Source: Sorangium cellulosum
Lineage (GTDB): Bacteria > Myxococcota_A > Polyangia > Polyangiales > Polyangiaceae
NCBI RefSeq assembly: GCF_002950945.1
Contig: NZ_CP012673.1
Span: 7,764,501 to 7,828,500 of the forward strand
Reading direction: 5' to 3'
DNA length: 64,000 nt
The notes below the pieces were generated by a model that did no database searches, was not told the origin of the DNA, and was given only the letters and a program-made list of their open reading frames with translations. This document shows, piece by piece, positions 49,035-56,432 of this stretch. Both the position numbers and the translations under genes were made by a program. How positions within the stretch are numbered: the first letter of the stretch is position 1; every line of letters begins with the position of its first letter.

Positions 49035-49556
49035 TCAACGACCCGGCAGCTGAACCGCCACAGGGCGAGGCGCTCCCCGCATCAGCCGCGCCCCGACGAC
49101 GACGAGCAGGGCTCCGAACGCGAGGAACGCGAGGTCCCAGCCGAGCTGACCCGGCCCTGGACGGACATGGTGAATCTGGAGGAGGTGATGGTCGATCACC
49201 CCCTCGACGAGGTTGAACACCCCCCAGCCCACAGCGGCAGCCCCCGGGAAGATCCGCCCGGGCAGGTGGTCCACTCCGGCGCGCAGCGCGCTCCAGAGCT
49301 TGCCGACTCCTGCCACGGTGAGGCCGAATGCGACAACGCTGAACAGGCCGTCGGCGAAGATGTTCCTCCGCACGTCGTCGATCGTCGCGCCCGGGTGGCA
49401 GCTGAAGCAGATCAGGTGGTGCCACTGGAGAAGCTGGTGAAAGAGGATGCCGTCGATCAGGCCGCCCGCGCCGATGCCGAAGAGCACGCCCGCCACCTTC
49501 ACGGCGCGTGAGTTCATCGCGGCGGCGCCGGTCTCGAACGGGCGGGCTGTGCTCAT
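49035..49556 (-). CDS. DUF2243 multi-pass membrane protein
   Basis: A 173-residue inner-membrane protein. The ATG at 49556 (MSTARPFETGA) has ggagg seven bases upstream on its strand. It shows four hydrophobic segments, and the motif GLIDGILFHQLLQWHHL, with its later echo LVEGVIDHHLLQIHHVR, is the repeated His-rich signature of DUF2243. The clustered histidines suggest metal or heme binding in the membrane, but no function is established for the family. It faces the following gene divergently across 230 bp. Confidence 0.83.
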   Translation of the reverse strand: MSTARPFETGAAAMNSRAVKVAGVLFGIGAGGLIDGILFHQLLQWHHLICFSCHPGATIDDVRRNIFADGLFSVVAFGLTVAGVGKLWSALRAGVDHLPGRIFPGAAAVGWGVFNLVEGVIDHHLLQIHHVRPGPGQLGWDLAFLAFGALLVVVGARLMRGAPRPVAVQLPGR

Positions 49557-49786
49557 GATTTCCTCCGGGCGCGCAGCGATGCGAGCGCCAAGCCACGGAG
49601 GACGGGAGCGCCGTGGAGGCCGGAGCGCCCGGGCCGGATGGCCGAAGGGGATCTCTCCCGTCGGCCCCCCTCCGGGGCTGCGGTCGCCGTGATCTCGGCG
49701 CTGTCGACTGGCCAACGCGATCTTGGCATGGAGTTGGCACATCCGTCGGCATCCCACGTTTCGCTGAAATCGTCGAAAGGTACCCG

Positions 49787-50626
49787 ATGGAGAATCCAAT
49801 GAACCCGGAACGCGCCGAAGCCACGTCGGAAACGGAGCACCAGGGTGGCCCGAAGCCGGTCCCCTACACGTACCATGACGGCCGCGAGGACTACCTCCAT
49901 GTCGGCCGCCAGGAGGGCGCGCCGGACGACCAGCCGGAGGCGATCGTCCCCCGCTTCGATGCGACGCCTACCCCTGCCCCGGAGGCAGCGCTGCCCCCCG
50001 AGGCGACGGCGCTGCCCCCCGAGGCGACCGCCATGCCGCCTGGTGTGACGCCTGAAGCCGCCGAGGCAGCGCGTTCGCCGGCGACGCCGACGGCGCTGCC
50101 CCCGGAGGCGACGGCGCTGCCCCCGGAGGCGGCGCCCTTGCCGCCCGAGGCCCCGCCGCGCGCGGCGGCGCAGCCTCCTCGGGAAGCAGCCAGGATGCGC
50201 GAGATCGTGACGCGCGGTCTGCGCACCGGCGCCGTGATGACGGCGGCGACGATGTGCACGATGATGGCAGCGTCGACCCTCAAGCGCGGATCGCCGTGGG
50301 CGTCGATGAACGCCATGGCGACGGCGGTCGGGCTCGGGGGGCGCCGCGCGAGCGACCGGTTCGACCCGGTGGTCACGCCCGCCGGGATCGCGGTCCTCGC
50401 CGGGGGCCTGCTCGTGTGGGGCATCGGCTACGAGAAGGCGCTCGACGCGACCCGGCAGCGCAGCAGCGCCCTCACCGGGGCGCTGTCCGCGGTCGGCGGC
50501 TTCCTGCTCGACGAGCTGGTCTTGCCCGACCGGCTCATGAAGAACTTCCGCGACAAGATGGGTGTGCTCGGCACCCTCAGCAAGTACGTCGCCCTGGGCG
50601 TGGCGAGCGCCGCGGCCCCGCGGTGA
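49787..50626 (+). CDS. Hypothetical membrane protein with Pro/Ala heptad repeats
   Basis: A 279-residue protein. The ATG at 49787 (MENPMNPERAEATSE) follows aaagg. The N-terminal 45 residues are acidic and soluble (YTYHDGREDYLHVGRQEG). Residues 60-130 consist of repeats of LPPEATA and close variants, a flexible spacer. The C-terminal half has two hydrophobic helices (AVMTAATMCTMMAAS; TPAGIAVLAGGLLVWGIG) separated by a basic loop, and ends in a short amphipathic helix. No recognised domain. It converges on the HNH gene across a hairpin at 50653-50687. Confidence 0.62.
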   Translation: MENPMNPERAEATSETEHQGGPKPVPYTYHDGREDYLHVGRQEGAPDDQPEAIVPRFDATPTPAPEAALPPEATALPPEATAMPPGVTPEAAEAARSPATPTALPPEATALPPEAAPLPPEAPPRAAAQPPREAARMREIVTRGLRTGAVMTAATMCTMMAASTLKRGSPWASMNAMATAVGLGGRRASDRFDPVVTPAGIAVLAGGLLVWGIGYEKALDATRQRSSALTGALSAVGGFLLDELVLPDRLMKNFRDKMGVLGTLSKYVALGVASAAAPR

Positions 50627-50652
50627 ACACGCAAGGCGCCGGCGGCACCGCG

Positions 50653-50687
50653 CCCGGCTCGGCGTGAGGCACACGCCACGAGCCGGG
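50653..50687. terminator. Hairpin between converging genes
   Basis: cccggctcg plus gcgtg (50653-50666) pairs with cacgc plus cgagccggg (50672-50687), a 14-bp stem with a 2-nt bulge and a 5-nt loop. It lies between the membrane-protein gene and the HNH remnant. Confidence 0.55.
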
Positions 50688-50755
50688 CCGCCGGGTCGAG
50701 CGCTGGTTTCGCCGGCGCTCGATGACCGTGCACCGCGCCTGGCTCGTGCCCCTCC

Positions 50756-50971
50756 GGGGTGTGTGCGCGCCGCCTTGTGGCGATTGCACGTCGGGCAACA
50801 GAGGCAGAGATTGTCGAGCGTGGTCGCGCCACCCGCACACCGGGGGACGACATGATCGATCTCGAACGTCACCCCCATCAGGCCCTCGGCGCAGCGGCAG
50901 AACGTGCACCGGCCGGCGTCGCGGGCGAGGATCAGCTTGCGCAGCCGGAGGGCGATCCGGCCCGCGGTCAC
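50756..50971 (-). pseudogene. HNH endonuclease, apparently truncated at the C-terminus
   Basis: The GTG at 50971 overlaps the stop of the upstream gene (GTGA). The first 70 residues are a clear HNH nuclease: CTFCRCAEG and CPTCNRHK give the zinc Cys pairs, EIDHVVP the catalytic His, and DNLCL the Asn. Homologues with this start continue for about 65 more residues with a DPxTG and a PLFNPR-type segment. Here the frame instead runs on without homology, antisense to the next gene, to a stop near 49553. I therefore mark only the recognisable part and infer C-terminal decay. The core catalytic residues are intact, so an active minimal nuclease cannot be excluded. Confidence 0.62.
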
Positions 50972-51348
50972 GCCGCTGCCGTGCGGTGGCGTCCGAGCTG
51001 GGCGAGGGTGTAAGCAGCCCTGGCCTTCAAGAGCGCGATGCGGTCGGCCTCCTCCAGGAGCGCGTCGAGCTCCTGCCGCTCGCCGTCCCCGAGCTCACCC
51101 CGCGAGTTCTTCCGCAAAAGTGCCCTCATCCGTCGCTGGCGTCCCGGGGCGACGACGGAGCCGGACAGCGCAACGAGCTCCGTCTCGCTCATCCCTCGCA
51201 GCGCTTCGATCCCGGGTTGCCCGGACGGCTCGACGGCAGCCGTCCCGGCTTCGCGCAGGAGCGTCTCTGCGAGCTCGGCTTGCGCCTTCCGGGGCAGGCA
51301 CCGCGCTGCGGCAAGAATCTCCTCGAGCTTCAGGGGGTCCGGCCTCAT
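50968..51348 (-). CDS. Small helical protein coupled to the HNH gene (toxin-antitoxin-like partner)
   Basis: A 126-residue helical protein from the ATG at 51348 (MRPDPLKLEEILAAARCLP). It has the look of small proteins that sit directly upstream of HNH nucleases in cyanobacteria and other bacteria: RKAQAELAETLL at the front, then SGSVVAPGRQRRMRALLRKN and LLEEADRIALLKARAAYTL at the end. The stop overlaps the HNH GTG by four bases, showing translational coupling. A role as an inhibitor or partner of the nuclease is an inference from this arrangement. With the nuclease truncated, it may be an orphan. Confidence 0.68.
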   Translation of the reverse strand: MRPDPLKLEEILAAARCLPRKAQAELAETLLREAGTAAVEPSGQPGIEALRGMSETELVALSGSVVAPGRQRRMRALLRKNSRGELGDGERQELDALLEEADRIALLKARAAYTLAQLGRHRTAAA

Positions 51349-51454
51349 CGCTAGCCATGGTACCACGGGATCGCGCCCCGGCCCCGCCAGACCTGCGCGC
51401 CGCCTGGTGGGCCGCGCCCCGGGACGCTGGAGGCCGGGCGCCGCGGCGTCGCGC

Positions 51455-51994
51455 TCAGGGCCTCACCTTCTCCGTCACGGCGCGTCCGCCCTCGGCCACC
51501 CCCGACAGGGTGATGTGCTCCACCCCGAGCGGCCATCGCAGCTGCACGAAGACGCTCCTGAGCTGCGCGCCCACCCCCGCGATCCGGGTCGACGCGACCG
51601 CCCTGCACCCGCCCTCGCTCCTCGTCGTCTCGATCACGAGCGGGCGCGAAGACAGCGCCCGCAGCGTGAGGCGCACGACCCCCTTCCCTTCCCGCGACAC
51701 CACCTCCTGGGTCGCGACGCCGTAGGCGCGCTCTTCCAAGGGCGCGAGCGGCGCCACCCGGTTGGGGCCGCGCTCGAGCTCCCGCCAGTAGGGGAAAACA
51801 GGGCTCCCGCCCGACGGCATACACCTCGAATCGAGGCGCACGGCATAGTGCACCTGATTCCGATTCTCGCTCTTCGCGATGAAGAAGGCGGACCTCACGT
51901 CGGACTGACCAAAACGCAGAGAATCCGCCCAGGCGGCGACCGCGACGAGCATCACGGCCGCCGCCGCCCCGATCGACCAGCTCCGGATTCGCAT
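51455..51994 (-). CDS. Exported DUF4833 protein
   Basis: A 179-residue protein from the ATG at 51994 (MRIRSWSIGAAAAVMLVAVAAWA), which forms a signal peptide. The mature part begins with the DUF4833 pattern: SAFFIAKSENRNQVHYAVRLD, a Cys-Pro-Gly-type loop (RCMPSGGSPVFPYW) and GVATQEVVSREG. The family is found in envelope-associated proteins of Gram-negatives; its function is unknown. The length is typical. It lies 106 bp from the preceding coupled pair on the same strand. Confidence 0.82.
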   Translation of the reverse strand: MRIRSWSIGAAAAVMLVAVAAWADSLRFGQSDVRSAFFIAKSENRNQVHYAVRLDSRCMPSGGSPVFPYWRELERGPNRVAPLAPLEERAYGVATQEVVSREGKGVVRLTLRALSSRPLVIETTRSEGGCRAVASTRIAGVGAQLRSVFVQLRWPLGVEHITLSGVAEGGRAVTEKVRP

Positions 51995-52104
51995 ACGCGC
52001 ATGCTGACCATGTGCACTGCCGGACGCGTGACAAGCCGGCGGATGAAGGGAGACACCCTGCCACCACAATGGCGCTCTCCCGTCGCCGCGGCGCCGCGCC
52101 CGCC

Positions 52105-52461
52105 CTAGCCCCCGGCGGGCGTGCGCTCTCCCGCGCTCCGCTCCACGTGCTGCGGCAGCGCGCCCGCCGGCCTGACGTCCTCCGGCGGGCCGCCGCTCGC
52201 CTCCGGCTGCTCCTCCGGCGACGCCCCCGCCGCCGCGACGGCGCCCGCGCCAGGGTCCCTCGGCTCGAGGGAGCCAGCAGGGCCGCCGCGGCCGGACTCC
52301 TCGTACGGGCCGCCGCCGATCGTGCCCGGCGCGCGCAGCTCGGCGTCCTTCGGGTGCGGCCCGTCGAGCCGGAAGATCCCCTTCGATTGATCGACCTCGT
52401 CGACGCGCCCCTTCCCTTGCGCCAGCGGCTCGTCGCGTCGCTCCTTGTCATCGCGCCCCAT
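52105..52461 (-). CDS. Small hypothetical, low-complexity hydrophilic protein
   Basis: A 118-residue protein. The ATG at 52461 (MGRDDKERRDEPLAQ) is supported by gaggga upstream on its strand. It is charged at the N-terminus, with a possible folded core (GKGRVDEVDQSKGIFRLDGPH), then Gly/Pro/Ala-rich and probably disordered. No signal peptide, membrane segment or known domain is seen. The gene lies between a DUF4833 and an MFS gene, all on the minus strand. Coding status rests on the start context and codon bias only. Confidence 0.5.
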   Translation of the reverse strand: MGRDDKERRDEPLAQGKGRVDEVDQSKGIFRLDGPHPKDAELRAPGTIGGGPYEESGRGGPAGSLEPRDPGAGAVAAAGASPEEQPEASGGPPEDVRPAGALPQHVERSAGERTPAGG

Positions 52462-52559
52462 GGTTTCCCTCCCTCGCCCGGCGCGCGCGGTGCGCTCCCG
52501 GTGCACACGCAAACGTCAGGTCTCGCCCGCTGCGTGCATGCGAGGTGCCGGCGCGCCGC

Positions 52560-53969
52560 TCACGCCGGCCGCGCCGCCTCCGGCCCCGCCGCGGCCCCCG
52601 TCTCCTCCGCGGCCTCCTCGCCCGCCACCGCGACCGCCTGTGTGAGCTGCTCGGCGGGCGTCCCGGCGGCCATCTGCTGGGCGATGATGAGCTCCCGCGC
52701 CTGCTGCCGCAGCGACGGCAGCCGCCGCGCGAACACCGCGGCGGCGACGATGCAGCAGGCGCCGCCGGAGGCCACCGTCGCGGGCGCGCCGATCCGGTCC
52801 GCCAGCGTGCCGGCGAGCAGGGCGCCGAGCGGGGCCATCCCCATGAACATCATCGCGTAGACGGCCATGACACGGCCGCGGAGCGCGTCCGGCACCATGG
52901 CCTGCACGAGCGTGTTCGAGCCCGCCATCTGGACCATCATCGAGAACCCCACGGGCACGAGCAGCAGCGCCGACAGCCAGAAGGTGCGCGACAGCGCGAA
53001 CAGGATGAGCGCCGCCCCGAACCCCGCGCAGGCCGCGGCGACCCACGCGCCGAGCCCCCGGAGCCGCTTGCGGCTCGCGAGGACCAGCGCCCCGAGCAGC
53101 GCGCCCACGCCCGACGCGCCCATCAGGGTGCCGAGCCCCTGCGCCCCGCCGCCGAGGATCCGGTCGGCGAAGATCGGCATCAGCACCGCGTACGGCATCG
53201 CGGTGACGCTCACGACGCCGAGCAAGACGAGCAGCGCGCGGATCGCGCCGGTGCGCGCGACGAACCGGAAGCCCTCGGCCGTCGCGGCGAGGGCTGACCC
53301 GCGCTCGCCGGCGGGCGGCGGGCGGGGCGGGACGTGCATCGCCAGGAGGCTCGCGATGACGGCGAGGAAGCTCACGCCGTTCGCGAGGAAACACCACGCC
53401 TCGCCGATCGCGCCGACCAGGATGCCCGCCACCGCGGGCCCGATGATGCGCGCGCCGTTGAACATCGACGAGTTCAGCGCGATCGCGTTCGCGAGGTCCT
53501 CCCGGCCGACCATCTCGACCACGAACGACTGCCGCGCCGGGATGTCGAAGGCGTTGACCGCGCCGAGCAGCACGCCGAACGCGAGGATGTGCCAGACCAC
53601 GACGTGCCCGCTCAACGTGAGCGCGGCGAGCCCGAGCGCGAGCACCATCGCCGACGACTGCGTGGCGACGAGGATGCGGTGGCGCTGGCGCCGATCGGCC
53701 ACGGCGCCGCCGATCGGGGCGAGCAGGAAGACCGGGATCTGCGTCGCGAACCCGACCGTGCCGAGCAGCAGCGACGAGCCCGTCAGCCGGTAGACGAGCC
53801 AGGACTGGGCGACCGACTGCATCCAGGTGCCGACCAGCGACACGAGCTGGCCCGCGAAGAACAGCTGGTAGTTGCGGTGGCGGAGCGCGCGCAGCAGCGA
53901 CGGGCCGGGGCGAGCCGCCCGCCCCGCGCCGCCCTCCGGCGCGCCGCCTCGGCCGTCAGGCGGCGCCAT
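52560..53969 (-). CDS. Major facilitator superfamily exporter (EntS/MFS_3-like)
   Basis: A 469-residue inner-membrane transporter from the ATG at 53969 (MAPPDGRGGAPEGG). Twelve hydrophobic segments can be placed, in two groups of six. Loop 2-3 has the MFS signature with an Asp and basic residues (GGAVADRRQRHRILV), and the pattern SFVVEMVGREDLANAIALNSSMFNGARIIGPAVAG is typical of the enterobactin-exporter branch. Substrate is unknown; relatives export siderophores or drugs. It diverges from the Hint-domain gene. The PKS region begins about 2.4 kb downstream of it in the window and is not obviously linked. Confidence 0.88.
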   Translation of the reverse strand: MAPPDGRGGAPEGGAGRAARPGPSLLRALRHRNYQLFFAGQLVSLVGTWMQSVAQSWLVYRLTGSSLLLGTVGFATQIPVFLLAPIGGAVADRRQRHRILVATQSSAMVLALGLAALTLSGHVVVWHILAFGVLLGAVNAFDIPARQSFVVEMVGREDLANAIALNSSMFNGARIIGPAVAGILVGAIGEAWCFLANGVSFLAVIASLLAMHVPPRPPPAGERGSALAATAEGFRFVARTGAIRALLVLLGVVSVTAMPYAVLMPIFADRILGGGAQGLGTLMGASGVGALLGALVLASRKRLRGLGAWVAAACAGFGAALILFALSRTFWLSALLLVPVGFSMMVQMAGSNTLVQAMVPDALRGRVMAVYAMMFMGMAPLGALLAGTLADRIGAPATVASGGACCIVAAAVFARRLPSLRQQARELIIAQQMAAGTPAEQLTQAVAVAGEEAAEETGAAAGPEAARPA

Positions 53970-54173
53970 GGTCACCGTACATCCTTCGTCGATCGGTCGC
54001 CGGTGGCCAAAGGTATGACAAGGAACCCATCTCGCCAGCTCCTCCCAGGAGCCTCCTAGAGACGGCGGGCCGTGCTGGCCACCCCGAGCTCGCCTCGCCG
54101 CCGGAACGAGGACGAGTTCTCTGGACGTCCGCGGGAGGATGTCAGAAAGGGTCCGGCCAGGAGGAACGAGGCG

Positions 54174-54731
54174 ATGGGAAGGCCGTGGCAGCGCGTCGGG
54201 GGAGTCGGGTTCGGGCCGTGGAAGGCGGGGGCGGGGTGCGGCAGCACGGACGGCTGCTTCGTGCGCGGCACGCGGATCGTGACGCCGCGGGGGTTTCGCC
54301 GCATCGAGGACCTCGCCGCGGGCGACGAGGTCTTCAGCCTGGACCGGGCGCGGCGCGCGCCCGTGGTGCGCCGGGTGGCGCGGGTGCTCCACGCGCGGGC
54401 GACCGACGTCCTGCACATCGCCGCCGGGGAGCTGGTCCTCGCGGGCGTGACGGCGGGGCACCGCTTCCACGATGCCGCGCGCGGGGCGTGGGTCGACGCC
54501 GGCGCGCTGCGCGAGGGGACGCCGCTGCTGGCCTGGCTCGGCTCGGCCGACGTCCGCGAGCTCCCGGTCACGGCGCACCGCCCCGCGCCGTCGGCCGGCA
54601 AGGTGGACGTCTTCAACCTGACGATCGACGGCCCGGAGCAGAGCTACTTCGCGGAAGGCCTGCTCGTCCACGATCGGTCGGACGCGGCGCCCGGCCCGGA
54701 TCCGAGCGACGAGAAAATGGAAGAAAATTGA
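54174..54731 (+). CDS. Stand-alone Hint (hedgehog/intein) domain protein
   Basis: A 185-residue protein. The ATG at 54174 follows aggagg within a reasonable distance. After a short Gly-rich leader the Hint domain starts with Cys in GCFVRGTRIVTPRGFRRIEDL (C28), continues with block B-like TAGHRFHDAARG and ends with VFNLTIDGPEQSYFAEGLLVHD. The nucleophile Cys and the block F His are present, but the residue after that His is Asp, not the Asn needed for intein C-terminal cleavage. It could therefore self-cleave at the N-terminal junction only, or act as a processing protease-like module. There is no endonuclease domain and no second extein domain. It may be a remnant of a larger polymorphic-toxin or hedgehog-like protein. 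Confidence 0.75.
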   Translation: MGRPWQRVGGVGFGPWKAGAGCGSTDGCFVRGTRIVTPRGFRRIEDLAAGDEVFSLDRARRAPVVRRVARVLHARATDVLHIAAGELVLAGVTAGHRFHDAARGAWVDAGALREGTPLLAWLGSADVRELPVTAHRPAPSAGKVDVFNLTIDGPEQSYFAEGLLVHDRSDAAPGPDPSDEKMEEN

Positions 54732-54800
54732 GCATTTCCGGTGCTTTGGAGGCGCCTGTAGCTCACCGCGCTCACCGCCAGCGGCCCGGACGCCTCCGGG

Positions 54801-56348
54801 TCAGCGAGACAGCGCGGGCAGGCTGGCGCCGTACCAGGTGGTGGTGATCGCCGGCCATTCCCCGACGACGGCCACGTCCTCGTGGGCGGGCTCATAGCGG
54901 TATTGCTCGATGACCTCCTCGGACCAGACGCGGCTCTGCGTCTGGTGGCAGGTCTGGCAGACGATGGTGTTCGGCCCCCACTTGTGGGATTTCAGCAAGA
55001 AGTTCGTGGGGTCGTCCCCGGGATCGCCGTTGCTGTAGAGCGCCGCGATCGCGGTCAGGTTGTTCTCGCGGTGCTCCCAGCCCTCGCGGCCCAGATCCCA
55101 GTCCTCGTACCCGAAGTCGAGCGCGAGCGCGGGGTCCCGCCGGACGCTCAGGAAGTACTGCGCCAGATCCAGCTGTCCAGCCTTCAGGAAGTAGTCCACG
55201 CCGCCGAGCGTGAACGAGAGCCGGTTGAACGTCATCTTGGGGCGGTCGATGCACGACCGCACGCCCGGGACCTCCTGGCAGTGCTCGAACCCCGCCATCC
55301 AGGCGCCGAACCCCTCCATCAAGTTCTCGGGCTCGTCGAACATCATCAGGCCGATGCTCGCGCTGTGAAACGCGCGGTTGATGGCCAGCCAGTACCGGTG
55401 CTCCTCGTCGAGCGCGCGCACCGCCTCCGTGTCGCGGTGGATCGAGGCGAGCCAGCGGCGCGCCGGGATCGCCCAGCCGCCGAGGATGGAGGACAGGCGG
55501 AACTGCGGGTTGTTCTCCGGGTCCTCCAGCCAGGCGTTCTCCACGACCTCCGCCATCTGGACCGCCCGCACCACGAAGTAGCTGCTGAGCAGGAAGCTGT
55601 AGAGCATCGTGGCGTCGTTGTAGGCGGCCTCGCCGCCCACCCAGATGTTGGACGCCGCGAGGTAAGCGTTCGTCATCAGGTTGTTCGGCTGCCGGATGAA
55701 CTCGCGCAAGAGGCCGTCGACCGCGACGTGACGATTGCCCTCGTCGTAATTGAAGGCGTCGATGAAGCCGAGGTGGGACGGGAGCCCCTCCTCGATCATG
55801 GGGATCAGTCCAGGGCCGCCGGCCCGGCGCAACCGGGACTCCGCGTCGGCCAGGGCGCGGGGGATCCACCGGTCGCCGGCGCCGAGATCGACCGCCCTGC
55901 TGAGGAAATACGAGGCGTAGATGTCGTGTTTGACCTGGGCGACGGTGGTCCCGCGCCGCTCCTTGCGCGACGCGTGCACGTGGTAGGCGCCGAGGATCCG
56001 CGCGAGCACGGCGTCGTCCGGGTTGCTCAGGTAAGTGTCGAGCAAGGCCCGCTCGAGCGGCGGGACATGCTGGACCGCCGTGCTCGGGATGTACGTCTCG
56101 TAGTCGGACAGCGAGCCCGTCGCGTCGGGGTTCTGGTTGCTGAGCGGCTCGAGGTCGAGGTCGAGGCCGCGCAGCCGGCTCACGGCCTCGCGGAGGATCC
56201 TCGCCCCGTTCCGGTCCTCTCCGCCCTCCATCTCGGCCAGGAACTCGTGCTCAGCGCGCTCCTTTACGGAGAGCCCCGCCGGCTCGGGGTGGGCGACGCC
56301 CGAGGCCAGCACCAACGCAAGGAAGGAACCAATGGATGAATAACGCAT
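54801..56348 (-). CDS. Exported protein with a single C-terminal CXXCH heme-binding motif, downstream of the PKS
   Basis: A 515-residue protein from the ATG at 56348 (MRYSSIGSFLALVLASGVA), a signal peptide. The mature protein is mostly helical (LLREFIRQPNNLMTNAYLA, LLSSYFVVRAVQMAEVVENAW) with no recognised fold. Near the end lies CQTCHQ (464-469), the motif for covalent heme c attachment, within an Asn/Trp-rich context (SHKWGPNTIVCQTCHQ). This would place the protein in the periplasm with one heme. It starts 84 bp after the PKS stop on the same strand, so co-transcription is likely, but no role in polyketide assembly can be read from the sequence. Confidence 0.62.
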   Translation of the reverse strand: MRYSSIGSFLALVLASGVAHPEPAGLSVKERAEHEFLAEMEGGEDRNGARILREAVSRLRGLDLDLEPLSNQNPDATGSLSDYETYIPSTAVQHVPPLERALLDTYLSNPDDAVLARILGAYHVHASRKERRGTTVAQVKHDIYASYFLSRAVDLGAGDRWIPRALADAESRLRRAGGPGLIPMIEEGLPSHLGFIDAFNYDEGNRHVAVDGLLREFIRQPNNLMTNAYLAASNIWVGGEAAYNDATMLYSFLLSSYFVVRAVQMAEVVENAWLEDPENNPQFRLSSILGGWAIPARRWLASIHRDTEAVRALDEEHRYWLAINRAFHSASIGLMMFDEPENLMEGFGAWMAGFEHCQEVPGVRSCIDRPKMTFNRLSFTLGGVDYFLKAGQLDLAQYFLSVRRDPALALDFGYEDWDLGREGWEHRENNLTAIAALYSNGDPGDDPTNFLLKSHKWGPNTIVCQTCHQTQSRVWSEEVIEQYRYEPAHEDVAVVGEWPAITTTWYGASLPALSR

Positions 56349-56432
56349 GTACCCTCTGAACGCCTGACGGCGAAAGACACCAGCTCTTCTCGTCGAGCTG
56401 GCCAACCTGTTCGACAGCTCGTACCGGGTTCA

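Noticed and set aside
49553..50755. Long C-terminal extension of the HNH frame
   Set aside because: It is antisense to a well-supported gene at 49787-50626 and shows no homology to nucleases.
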